64,000 bases of DNA from Balneola sp. (GTDB taxonomy: Bacteria; Bacteroidota; Rhodothermia; Balneolales; Balneolaceae): NCBI GenBank assembly GCA_002696035.1, contig NZQV01000024.1, forward strand, positions 19,347 to 83,346. The letters are read 5' to 3'. The position numbers and the translations under genes were made by a program. Shown in pieces: positions 53,574 through 63,900 of the stretch (position 1 is the stretch's first letter; each line of letters starts with the position of its first letter). The notes under the pieces are model-generated. The model did no database searches. It had not been told where the DNA came from and saw nothing but the letters and a program-made list of their open reading frames with translations.

Positions 53574-53753
53574 ATGGGTACAAATTGGGATGAGGTAGAA
53601 AGAATACTGGATCAAACTCTGAAGCTTCCAGAAGAAGAATGGTTAGGGTACGTAGAAAAAACCTGTAAAGAAGAGTCGGAATTAAAGAAGGAAGTTGAAC
53701 TGCTACTCACCTGTATAAAAGAATCAGAAGGATGGCTGAAGGTCGACGATTGA
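53574..53753 (+). CDS. Orphan 59-aa leader domain of a sigma-linked protein kinase
   Basis: This short frame (59 aa) begins MGTNWDEVERILDQTLKLPE and ends in SEGWLKVDD before a TGA. In related genomes, kinases next to ECF sigma factors begin with just such a stretch: W..V..I...AL.L....R..YL...C..D..L..EV..LL.....A..FL. Here the kinase domain itself is absent, and nothing kinase-like follows before pckA. It lies 68 bp after the sigma factor on the same strand. It may be the stump of a deleted kinase, or a stand-alone regulator that kept the sigma-facing domain. The match is from memory of the family. Confidence 0.65.
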   Translation: MGTNWDEVERILDQTLKLPEEEWLGYVEKTCKEESELKKEVELLLTCIKESEGWLKVDD

Positions 53754-54026
53754 TCCGCACAACGTAATCCGCTGTTTTTAAATTTTTATCGTTTTCAGAG
53801 AAAATAATTTCAGGATCTATTTCAATTCTGACTTTAATAATTCATTCCATTCCTGAAAACATCGTTCATATTTAGGTGAATAAATCACCGCGCATAAGTT
53901 AAAAAAGCGCTTCCATATATTTACATAAAAGGTTTCATTTTTCTCCGAAGCTTGCTCTGCCGGTTAATATTCATACTTGTTATGCTTACCTTTCGGCTCT
54001 AAAAAAATTTCAATCACAATAATGAT

Positions 54027-55637
54027 ATGAGTGTAGATTACAAGTCCCACCCAAAGAGTAAAATCGGGCTCGAATATCTCGGTTTAGAATCAAATGAAAA
54101 TGTATTCTGGAACCTTTCTCCAGCTGAATTATATGAGCAGGCTATCAAAAGGAATGAAGCCGTTTTAACTAAAGATCATGCTCTGCGCGTGTTAACAGGG
54201 CAGTATACCGGCCGTTCGCCAAAGGACAAATTCATCGTAGACCAGCCTTCCATCCATGATGATATTGATTGGGGAGAAATCAACCAGCCAACTTCGGAAG
54301 AGGTTTTTGACAACCTCTACGAAAAGACCGTAAACTATCTGCAGGACAAAGAACTTTTTGTGAAAGATCTGTTTTGCGGAGCAGATGAAAATAACCGTTT
54401 AAATGTGCGTGTAGTTAGTGAAGCTGCTTATCACGGTTTATTTTCTCACAATATGTTCATCAATCCCAGTGATGATGAACTTAAAAACCATGAACCGGAA
54501 TTCACCGTACTGGCTGCCCCACATCTAAAAGCCGAGCCTGAAAAGGACGGAACCCGCACCAGTACTTTTATTCTGTGCAATTTCGAGAAGAAAATTATTT
54601 TGATCGGTGGCACGCTGTATTCCGGCGAAGTGAAGAAGGGTATTTTTGCTGTGATGAATTACCTGCTTCCCAAAAAAGGCGTAATGGCCATGCATTGCTC
54701 TGCCAATCATGATGAAAATGGGAAAACAGCGGTATTCTTTGGACTATCCGGAACCGGTAAAACCACCCTTTCAGCTGATCCTGAAAAAACACTCATCGGT
54801 GATGATGAGCACGGCTGGAGCGATGAAGGCACTTTCAACTTCGAAGGCGGATGCTACGCCAAAACCATCAATCTCTCCGAAGAAAATGAACCGCTGATCT
54901 ATGCCACCACCAAAATGCCGGGAACTATCCTGGAGAATGTTGTGCTGGATGATAACAGAGAACCTGATTTTGATGACGTCAGCCTTACTCAAAACACCCG
55001 CTGCTCGTACCCGCTGGATTTCATTCCAAATGCAAGCGACACCGGCAAAGGCGGTCATCCTGAAAATATTATCTTTTTGACTTGTGATGCTTTTGGCGTG
55101 CTCCCTCCTATTTCTAAGCTGACTCCGGATCAGGCTATGTATCACTTCATCAGTGGATATACGGCAAAAGTAGCCGGAACAGAACGGGGTGTTACAGAAC
55201 CTCAAGCTACATTTTCGGCTTGTTTTGGCTCACCATTTATGCCATTACACCCAACCGTTTATGCAGAGCTGCTGGCTGAAAAGATCCGCAAGCATGGCTC
55301 CAATGTTTGGTTGGTCAATACCGGTTGGACAGGAGGTCCTTATGGTGAAGGTCACAGAATGAAGCTTTCACATACCCGCAAAATGCTCAGTGAGGCTTTG
55401 GCCGGAAATCTCGATGATGCTGAGTTTGTTGCAGATCCCATTTACGGAGTTCAAATTCCGACTTCAATAGATGGTGTTCCTTCTGAGGTTCTGATTCCAA
55501 AAAATACCTGGAAAGACAAGAACGCCTACGACGCTAAAGCCAAAAAACTGGCTGAGATGTTTATCGAGAACTTTAAGCAGTTCAAGGATGAGGCTAGTGA
55601 AGAGTTACTATCTGCGGCACCAAGTGTTGCTGATTAG
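54027..55637 (+). CDS. pckA: Phosphoenolpyruvate carboxykinase (ATP)
   Basis: PckA (536 aa) converts oxaloacetate and ATP to phosphoenolpyruvate, the first step of gluconeogenesis, in the cytoplasm. The nucleotide loop GLSGTGKTT is at 239-247 and the metal-binding GDDEHGW at 258-264. TGRSPKDKFIVD at 61-72 and the late TGWTGGPYGEGHRM are further hallmarks of the ATP type. Length is normal (about 530-540). It has its own terminator at 55674, shared in position with the convergent prfA. Confidence 0.98.
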   Translation: MSVDYKSHPKSKIGLEYLGLESNENVFWNLSPAELYEQAIKRNEAVLTKDHALRVLTGQYTGRSPKDKFIVDQPSIHDDIDWGEINQPTSEEVFDNLYEKTVNYLQDKELFVKDLFCGADENNRLNVRVVSEAAYHGLFSHNMFINPSDDELKNHEPEFTVLAAPHLKAEPEKDGTRTSTFILCNFEKKIILIGGTLYSGEVKKGIFAVMNYLLPKKGVMAMHCSANHDENGKTAVFFGLSGTGKTTLSADPEKTLIGDDEHGWSDEGTFNFEGGCYAKTINLSEENEPLIYATTKMPGTILENVVLDDNREPDFDDVSLTQNTRCSYPLDFIPNASDTGKGGHPENIIFLTCDAFGVLPPISKLTPDQAMYHFISGYTAKVAGTERGVTEPQATFSACFGSPFMPLHPTVYAELLAEKIRKHGSNVWLVNTGWTGGPYGEGHRMKLSHTRKMLSEALAGNLDDAEFVADPIYGVQIPTSIDGVPSEVLIPKNTWKDKNAYDAKAKKLAEMFIENFKQFKDEASEELLSAAPSVAD

Positions 55638-55673
55638 TTACCCTATCAACTCAATAAAAGCTAAGATTATAGA

Positions 55674-55706
55674 GCCGGATTGCAGATCGCTTTCCGGCTT
55701 TTTTTA
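55674..55706 (+). terminator. Rho-independent terminator of pckA
   Basis: The stem GCCGGA at 55674-55679 pairs with TCCGGC at 55693-55698 and is followed by seven T. It lies between convergent pckA and prfA. Confidence 0.88.
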
Positions 55707-55709
55707 TGC

Positions 55710-56789
55710 TTAATCTTCGGCTATAGCGTTTAGTTTTTCGAGGTTTTCCTGCACACGAAGTGCCTCGATGGCTTCATCTAACCCACCTTTCATGATGTTA
55801 TCGAGATCGTAGAGAGTGAGGTTGATACGGTGATCAGTAAAACGCCCCTGAGGAAAATTATAGGTGCGTATTTTTGCAGAACGATCACCCGTGGAAACCT
55901 GACTTTTACGCTCATCGGCTCGTTCTTTTTGCTTCTTCTCGAGTTCAATGTCGTACATTTTAGCCCGAAGCATCGTCATCGCTTTTTCTTTGTTTTGATG
56001 CTGTGAACGCTCCTCCTGACATTCCACCACAATCCCCGTCGGCTCGTGCGTTAGGCGAATTGCAGAATCAGTTTTATTCACATGCTGACCACCAGCACCA
56101 CTTGCCCGAAAAGTATCCACTCGGATATCAGACGGATTGATATCTATATCCACTTCTTCCACTTCGGGGAGTACCGCAACCGTAGCTGCTGAGGTATGCA
56201 CCCTGCCCTGACTTTCGGTTTCCGGAACACGCTGCACCCGGTGAACCCCACTTTCGTATTTCATCTTTCCGAAAACTTCCTCGCCTTCAAGCTGAAAAAC
56301 GATCTCTTTATACCCCCCCTTATCCGATTCGGCAATATTCATCATGCTCATTTTCCAGCCTTGTTTATCGGAATAGCGTCGATACATGTCGAACAGATCG
56401 CCGGCAAAAATAGCAGCTTCATCGCCTCCGGTTCCGGCCCTAACCTCAACAATGGCATTTTTGGAGTCTTCCGGATCTTTGGGAATCAGCTTCATCTTGA
56501 TGTCTTCTTCCATCTTCGCCAATTCCTGCTTGATCTCCTTATTCTCTTCCCTCGCCATTTCGGTGATCTCAGCATCTTCATTGGCTTCTATTAGTTCATT
56601 ATTTCCCTTTTGCCTGCTTTTGAGATCCATCCATTTGTCATAATCCTCTACCAGCTCTTCAAGATCACTACGTTCTTTGGTGAGCTCTGTGTATTTCTGG
56701 GGGTCGTCAAATACAGCAGGATCACTCATAGCTGCATTTACTTCTTCAAAACGGGACTTAACTTGCTTTAGCTTTTCTTCTATATCCAT
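55710..56789 (-). CDS. prfA: Peptide chain release factor 1
   Basis: RF1 (359 aa) ends translation at UAA and UAG. The ester-hydrolysis motif GGQ is at 233-235 (SGAGGQHVNKTDSA). The codon-recognition tripeptide P-x-T appears as PET at 189-191 in HRVQRVPETESQG, so it is RF1 and not RF2 (which has SPF). The GGDEAAIFAGDLF segment is the usual conserved N-terminal part of the core. There is no hemK-type methylase gene next to it in this window. Confidence 0.98.
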   Translation of the reverse strand: MDIEEKLKQVKSRFEEVNAAMSDPAVFDDPQKYTELTKERSDLEELVEDYDKWMDLKSRQKGNNELIEANEDAEITEMAREENKEIKQELAKMEEDIKMKLIPKDPEDSKNAIVEVRAGTGGDEAAIFAGDLFDMYRRYSDKQGWKMSMMNIAESDKGGYKEIVFQLEGEEVFGKMKYESGVHRVQRVPETESQGRVHTSAATVAVLPEVEEVDIDINPSDIRVDTFRASGAGGQHVNKTDSAIRLTHEPTGIVVECQEERSQHQNKEKAMTMLRAKMYDIELEKKQKERADERKSQVSTGDRSAKIRTYNFPQGRFTDHRINLTLYDLDNIMKGGLDEAIEALRVQENLEKLNAIAED

Positions 56790-56897
56790 TATTTGGGCTG
56801 AATTTATTCGGCCTCAAAATTAAGGAATTCGGGAGTGGATTGATAAAATAAAAGCCGATTCAATTTCTTGAACCAGCTTCATTTTTAATCATCGCAA

Positions 56898-59800
56898 TTA
56901 TTTGATCAGCATCAGCTTTTTCGTTTGGGTGAAAGAGCCTGCCTCAATCCGGTAGATGTACGTTCCGGAGGACAAGTTACCAGCTTCAAAACGAATGGTA
57001 TATCTCCCCGCGGCCTTCCTTTCATTTACAAGGGTTGAGATATTTCGTCCCAACATATCATAAACAGACATACGCACCATAGATGCTTTTGGAATGCTAA
57101 AACTGATATTTGTAGACGGATTAAATGGGTTCGGATAATTTTGCTCTAACCTGAATTCCAAAGGCATTTCATCCAACTCATTGGAAACCGCTGTTTCAAC
57201 AATAACAGTAATGGAAGCCTGGATAGAACCTTCATCTAAATCTGTGACCGTAACTGTTATGGTTCCTTCTCCTACAAAATCTGGAGCCGAGATTGTTACC
57301 GACAGATCTTCTTCATTGATGTCTAGCAATATGTCGTTTGGCTGAACCGAAACAAGCACCTCAAGATCGGTCAGGAGGTCTTCGATATCTGTAATAGATG
57401 TATCGAGCCGAAAAATAAGTGATTCGTCATTTTTAAATCTGAGTGTATCAGGAATACCTTCAATGGAAGGCAGGTCATTCACCGGAATGATCTCAACATT
57501 CAACGTATCTGAAACCCATAAACCTGCGGGATCTGTTGCTTTTACAATTATCGATCCAACCCCATTTTCATCTCTGTTTGAGCGTAGCATTAAACTATCG
57601 GCTTGCAGAGTTACTTCAAATGGACTTTCGCTGTTATTAATAACCTCAAATGTGAGTTCTTCGCCTTCGGGATCAGAGAAATTCGTGCTTAAAATAGCGG
57701 CCGTGTTTTCACCAAAATCTTCTAAAAGACTCAAACTGCCCAATTTCTGAGAAACCACAGGGGCTTCATTGACTTTTTCAATTGTTGTAAAGCTACCAGC
57801 TTCACTCCATTCACTTTCTCCCGCTTCATTCACAGCACTCACCCGCCAGTAATAGACTGATTCATAGTTTAATTCTGAACTAACAGAAATCACTGTATCA
57901 GCTACATTTTCACTAAACACAGTACTCCCAAAGTTCTCTGCTTCTGAAACTTCAACCAGGTACGACTCAGCGTTTACCATCTGCCTCCAGATCAACTCTG
58001 GCGATATATCTATATCCACGGCAGCATTTACCGGCGAAACGATCTGAGGCGCTTTCGGAGCGATTATTTTTGTGGTAAACTCAAAAATTCCAGACCAGTC
58101 GGAAGTATCCTGAGAAGTAAATGAGCGAACTCTCCAGTAATAAGCAGAACCAAAGTCCAGGCCAGTGGCCTCAGTATTATTCTCTGATATACCTGAAAGG
58201 TCGATTTCAAGAGACGAAAAATTCACATTCTCAGATACCTGCAGCTGATAACTTTCTACTACCGCCAGTTCCTCCCATGAAAGCACAAGGGCTGTATCCA
58301 TATCTGCGGCCTCGTTTGCAGGACTCAGCAGTTCAGGCGTGATGGCATCTGCAGCTTTGGTGGTAAAAGAGAATATCTGCCCCCAGTTACTCTCGCCGGT
58401 GCTATTTTTGGCCTTAACGCGCCAGTAGTAGTTTGTTTCATAGTCCAATCCTAAAGCAACTGTTGAGGTATCTTTGGTCACATCCTCAAATACAGTAGTA
58501 TTGAAATTATTGGAGCTGGCTAGTTGAACGATAAATGAGTCGGCCCTTGCAGCGTAATTCCATGTCAATACCGGAGAGATTTCAACCTCCGTGGCACTAT
58601 TGTTCGGAGAAACCAATTCGGATATTCCCGGCTTCGCTATTTTGGTTTGAAATTGAGCCGCATCAGACCAATCAGAGGTGTCACTTTCTGTGACAGAGCG
58701 GACTCTCCAAAAATATTCAGTCCCGTAATCAAGATCATTAACCTGAACACTTGTAGCTGCAACCATTGAGTTGGCAGTCCCGACTGGAGTAAAATCTACC
58801 TGCTTCGATAACTGATAGTGATAAGTAGTTGCAAGCTCAATTTCACTCCATGACAGGGTTAATGACGTGTCTTGATCTTGAGCACCGTTTTCCGGCATTA
58901 GCAGCCCAGGAATAAGAGCTTCAGCTGAGATCGTAGTAAAACTATTCGGAGAAGTCCATGCACTGGCACCGGATGTATTCTCCGATCTTACCCGCCAATA
59001 ATAGGTAGTGCCATACTCCAATCCTGAAATAGTAGCGGATATATCAGGGTAAGAACTATCCTTAAGTACAGTTCCAAAACTCAGATCTTCAGAAAGCTGA
59101 AATCGATATTCTTCCGCATTCAATGCCGCTTCCCATGAAAATTCGGCAGTTATGTCCAAGCCGCTGGTGTTATTTACCGGGCTGGATAATTCAGGTGCCT
59201 CCGGGGGTTCTGCACGAATAACTTCAACAAAACCTGTCAATGGTGTAATTGTCGGAACTGATGGAGCGGGTTCATCAAATTCCAGTCTTATAAGATCCAC
59301 AGGAATTGATTCTCCATTCACCACCTCATCGGTGAGCTTAAACCTAAGTTTTACAATAGCCCCCGTTCCTGATATGGAAGATGTACTTGCCGCAGCGATT
59401 AGGACATTGTCCGCATCGGTTTCGGTTTGCACGCTTAGATTCTCACTGAGTGTCTGGTCGGTTTCAATTCCCAGAAACTCCATTTTTGTAGTGTCATAAG
59501 AAAATTCCGCTACATACGATATCAGGTTATACGAAGAAAGATCTTCTGTTAAGATCTCAAGTTCAGCCGTATCAGGATATTCGACCTGAACGGTATTGAG
59601 CCAGGCATCAAAATCATTGATCGTAATTATGGCTTCCTCTGACGGGAAATCATCTGCATCTAAAGCAGAGACTACGACTTCACCCCTGCCGGTTGCAGAA
59701 AAAGTTCCGGTATTACTATCAATAGTAGCAATAGATGGATCACTTACCTGCCACGTATACGGGGCAGTTCCCTCATTATTTGTTACAGAGAATTGTAAAT

Positions 59801-60956
59801 CATCTCCAATGCTCACAGCGGTATCTCCCTGCGAAATAAAAATATCGGGAGCGGAAAGGGCCGAAAATCTACCGTTTGTGATCTCTGCATCCAGACCCTC
59901 ATTCAGGCTCACACCAGAAAGTGTAATATTGGAACTGCCGGTTGCATCTTGTTTTACTCTGAAGTTCAGCAAGAACAAAGAGCCTGCTCCTTCCAGCGTA
60001 TCTGTGCCTGCTGCAGCAATAGAAATAGTTCCACCAGACGTATTTACATTTGGCTCTCCCCAGCTCTCTGTAAGTGTACCCTGATTTGTAACTCCAAGTA
60101 ATTCCAGGTCGTTGGTATCAAAATTGACCGTCATCCCGGCTGATAATACCTGTAAACCTGTGACATCACTTACTGAAATGGGCAATTCAAAGCTTTTTGT
60201 TTGTCGTTCCGATATATCGGAAATGGTTAGTGAGAGATCCTGCAAGGTAGAGGGCTGAACACGAAAGAATACCGTTGAGTCACGTAAGCCCTGTCCATCC
60301 TGAGCTTTAACCTGTATTAATCCGGCAACTTTAGCTGTCAGCAATCCTGCATTGTTTATCTGTGCAACAGAAGTATCGGTCACTGACCAGCTCACCGGTT
60401 CAACAATATCTCCGGACAGAGAAAATTGCAGATCATTACCTTCCAAGACCTCTATACCAGAGCGGGGTTGAATAGTGATGCCCCTGATACGAAAGCGTGC
60501 CCCTTCAGCAGATACCTGAACATTCCCTTCATTAATAGAAGCGACTTGAAAGGTAAGATCAGTATAGTTGAAAAAGGCTGCATCATCTTTGGCTTTCAGT
60601 TTCAGATAGATCAAAGGACCGCTTCCAGAAACTGTGTCGCTACCTGCAAAGGCAAGCCGGTTTGTGGCACTGTTAAAGAACACATCAAACTCTTCAAGCA
60701 AGGTGCCTTGTTTTTCAAAACCGGTTAGCTCGAAAATATTTTCGTTGAGTGAAAACTCAAAGTTTCCTGAATTCACTTCATCTGAAAGTGCAATCAACGA
60801 AGTATTGACAGGGATCAGAATTTCGGTTCCAGCTATTGCTGATGAGTCGGACACACTCAGGTCGATCTGCCGGGCCTGTAACAACATTGGCATAAGTATT
60901 ACCAATGTTGTTATAAAAGCCTGCTTCATCCATTTAGACGTTAATTTGATAATCAT
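56898..60956 (-). CDS. Giant secreted cohesin-like and Fn3 repeat protein with C-terminal sorting tail
   Basis: This exported protein (1352 aa) begins with a signal peptide (about 1-28, ending in LQA). In order I see a cohesin-like domain (30-150), an Ig-like BIG2 domain (153-230), a second cohesin-like domain (233-362), a second BIG2 (365-440) and a third cohesin-like domain (445-575). After these come five Fn3 repeats with the YYWRVR motif (578-1060) and two cadherin/Ig-like domains (1065-1265). The C-terminal sorting tail contains NYPNPFNPSTNISFSIP and ends in KKLMLIK. Cohesins bind dockerins, and the neighbouring gene at 60995 carries a dockerin, so they may pair. It is probably cell-surface bound or secreted by a type IX-like route. 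Confidence 0.9.
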   Translation of the reverse strand: MIIKLTSKWMKQAFITTLVILMPMLLQARQIDLSVSDSSAIAGTEILIPVNTSLIALSDEVNSGNFEFSLNENIFELTGFEKQGTLLEEFDVFFNSATNRLAFAGSDTVSGSGPLIYLKLKAKDDAAFFNYTDLTFQVASINEGNVQVSAEGARFRIRGITIQPRSGIEVLEGNDLQFSLSGDIVEPVSWSVTDTSVAQINNAGLLTAKVAGLIQVKAQDGQGLRDSTVFFRVQPSTLQDLSLTISDISERQTKSFELPISVSDVTGLQVLSAGMTVNFDTNDLELLGVTNQGTLTESWGEPNVNTSGGTISIAAAGTDTLEGAGSLFLLNFRVKQDATGSSNITLSGVSLNEGLDAEITNGRFSALSAPDIFISQGDTAVSIGDDLQFSVTNNEGTAPYTWQVSDPSIATIDSNTGTFSATGRGEVVVSALDADDFPSEEAIITINDFDAWLNTVQVEYPDTAELEILTEDLSSYNLISYVAEFSYDTTKMEFLGIETDQTLSENLSVQTETDADNVLIAAASTSSISGTGAIVKLRFKLTDEVVNGESIPVDLIRLEFDEPAPSVPTITPLTGFVEVIRAEPPEAPELSSPVNNTSGLDITAEFSWEAALNAEEYRFQLSEDLSFGTVLKDSSYPDISATISGLEYGTTYYWRVRSENTSGASAWTSPNSFTTISAEALIPGLLMPENGAQDQDTSLTLSWSEIELATTYHYQLSKQVDFTPVGTANSMVAATSVQVNDLDYGTEYFWRVRSVTESDTSDWSDAAQFQTKIAKPGISELVSPNNSATEVEISPVLTWNYAARADSFIVQLASSNNFNTTVFEDVTKDTSTVALGLDYETNYYWRVKAKNSTGESNWGQIFSFTTKAADAITPELLSPANEAADMDTALVLSWEELAVVESYQLQVSENVNFSSLEIDLSGISENNTEATGLDFGSAYYWRVRSFTSQDTSDWSGIFEFTTKIIAPKAPQIVSPVNAAVDIDISPELIWRQMVNAESYLVEVSEAENFGSTVFSENVADTVISVSSELNYESVYYWRVSAVNEAGESEWSEAGSFTTIEKVNEAPVVSQKLGSLSLLEDFGENTAAILSTNFSDPEGEELTFEVINNSESPFEVTLQADSLMLRSNRDENGVGSIIVKATDPAGLWVSDTLNVEIIPVNDLPSIEGIPDTLRFKNDESLIFRLDTSITDIEDLLTDLEVLVSVQPNDILLDINEEDLSVTISAPDFVGEGTITVTVTDLDEGSIQASITVIVETAVSNELDEMPLEFRLEQNYPNPFNPSTNISFSIPKASMVRMSVYDMLGRNISTLVNERKAAGRYTIRFEAGNLSSGTYIYRIEAGSFTQTKKLMLIK

Positions 60957-60994
60957 GGGTTACTCCATTTAGAGTTTCGGTTATTCTGCTATCG

Positions 60995-63900
60995 TTATTT
61001 GATGAGCATCATTTTCCGAACCTGTGAGTACCGTTGATTATCATCACCTTTAAACTCTATTCGCAGTATGTAGGTGCCACTTCCAAACTGTGAAGCATTC
61101 CATTTCACGTTGTAGTTTCCGGCCGTTTTCCGTTCATCCACAAGGGTTTGTACCAGCTGACCAAGCATATTGTACACCTGCACCTGTACTTGTCCGTTTT
61201 GTGGTAAAGCAAATGCAATTTGCGTAGTTGGGTTGAATGGATTAGGATAGTTCTGATGCAGGTTGAAACTTTCCGGAATTACAGCCCCATCATCTCTGAT
61301 ATCTGAAGTGATCTCGTTCACAAAACCTGTGATATCCTGTTCATCAATACTGAAGTGCTTATAATTGATCAGGTTTTTGGTATTGCTGCCCTCAGCATCA
61401 TCTTCATAGATCAGTCGGATCTTGCCAAGTGCGCCTTCTTCATTCAGGCTCACGCTTGAAGCAAATGCCATTCTGATGGTATCCGCTTCAATGTTGTATA
61501 AGAAGCTGATATTATCGCCATATGGAGAGTCCACAAACTCCACTTCTTTGATGTGATTGTTGGGGATGACCATCTCAATTTCTGAGGAATACATATTTGC
61601 TCCCCCTAAGTGATCGAGGCGGATATCTGTAAAATGCTCTGTGTCTTCGTATGAAAGAGCCAGTATTTCACGATAATCCACACTTTGGCGCTTGCCTTGT
61701 CCCGGAAATCCGGAAATTGTCCCCACCACATATTGCAGAATAAAGGAAGCGTCCATGGCTGAAACATCTCCGTTACCGGAAACATCCGCGGCAGCAAGCG
61801 CATTGCCAGTAAGTAATTCTGTTTGTACTACGTGAAGCAGTACTTTAGATGCATCAAAAGGAGAAATACCACCGTTTTCGGTTACATCACCCAAAAGGAT
61901 GCCATTTCTTCCGGTCAGGAATGTACGATAGCTTACAGTTCCATTTTGAATATAAATACGGTCTCCCATTCCCTGCAGGTTCTGGTCTGCTCCCTGGTCT
62001 ACAAACGGGCCGGTAGCATCTCCCCAATAATTATTCTGAGCGATGATATTGGTTCCCGCAGCCTGATACAGTCCATACCGATCGTTGTTGTAGAAATTAC
62101 TGAGTTGAATCTGAGGATTTCCACCTGATGTCACATACACTCCATCGTAATAGTTAGAGTGGAAATCTGAAGAACGAAGCGTTGGAGTGGCATTCGATGT
62201 TACATAAACCCCATAGCGGGAATTGCTAAAGAAGGAAGAATCTACCAGTGCATCCGAGTCATAAAGCTGGAGTGCATAATTTGCATATCGGGAAATTACA
62301 TTCCTGATCTCGCTGCTATCGGTGGCAGCTCCCCGAAGATACAACTGACTCCAGTTATTGATTTCTGGTAATACATTTGTTGAATCACCGTTGGTATTAC
62401 CGCCATAGGTATCATCTAAAATGGAAGTGAATACGATCTTCTCTGTAGCTGTTCCCAGTGCTTCGAAGTGACCTTCTATATCAAAAGTAACGCTGGAGTT
62501 ATTTTTAATAATGGTTCCTTTGTTGACGATCAAAGTGTCAGTATTTGATACTTCGACATTTGAGATACCATACACAATGTTATCAGTGAAGGAGACAGGT
62601 TTCGCTCCTCCAAGCACTCCTTCAATATCACCGGATACCGTTACCACATCATTGAATTCGTTGTTTTCTATGATATTTCCTTCGTAATAATTCCCCGTTT
62701 CATTCACGGTTCCTGCTTTAGAAAGCTCACCCGTAACTCCAATCGGATATTTATTTCCAATGAGAGTGTCATCCACAATAATGGCGCGAGAGCTTAGAAT
62801 TCCCTGCTCCCCATTATTACTGATATGATTTCCGGAAATGGTAAGCACGGTATCTGTACCGGCTTCAAAAATAGTTACATTCAGTCCGGCCATCCCGTTA
62901 TCCTTGATCTTGTTTTGCTGGAAAGTCATTGGGTTGTTTCCATCAAAAGCATACACCCCATTATCTTCGTTATTCTCAATGGTAGAGTTGGATACTTCCC
63001 GAAAGAAACTTCCCGAGGCCCCACGAGCATACAGACCCTGTGCACCGTTATTGCGAATGGTGGAGTTGCGTACGGTTATATCACCATCGTAGTAACTATA
63101 GATCCCATCATAGCGCTGAGAGTTTTCTATGATCGAGTTCGACACCGTGTAGCGTCCGTAATCCAGCACCATACCGCGGTTGTAGGAATTGCTAACCCAT
63201 ATGTTATCCAGGGGCTCGGCAAACAGCTGCTCGCCCATCTCCATATCCAATCCATATGCTGCATACTTAATATGCACGTGGCTTAGCCGAGAAAACTTGG
63301 CGATCCCGTCGTTATCGTTGTATCGGTCCTGAATGTACAAACCGCCCCAGTCGTTGCTTCGCGCTGAAACCGTATCGTCAACGGCATTGGTGTTTCCACC
63401 CACACTGTCATCTCTCCAGGACGTAAATACGATCGGATCTGTGGCTGTACCTTCTGCAATGATCATTCCGTCAATAGTGCCAAAGGCTCCATCTGAATAT
63501 CGCCCATCCCATGCCTTGATAAGCACTCCGGGCTGTATCTGCAACGTGTCATTCGGGGAAACCGCAGGACTCCACCCTGAATTACTATATACACGCTGAA
63601 ACATATACGCCCCAGAGGTGATGGCTTCAGGAAAAACAGTACTCAGTGTCCCTCTCAAAAAGTACCCTTCCAGCCCTACTACATTATTGTAGGTGTTGTC
63701 CGTAAACGTGTTTCCATCTACACCACTCTCGTCTGTATAACGATGTCCTAATTTACCGTGCAGCGAAATTCCAAATTCATTGCCTTCAAAAATATTATCA
63801 ACAAAAATTGATGCTGTTGAAACCACCCCACTCAAACTATTGTCTTTGAAAATATTACCGGTGAAAAACACATCCGTGCTATCCAATACCTGTGAATAAT

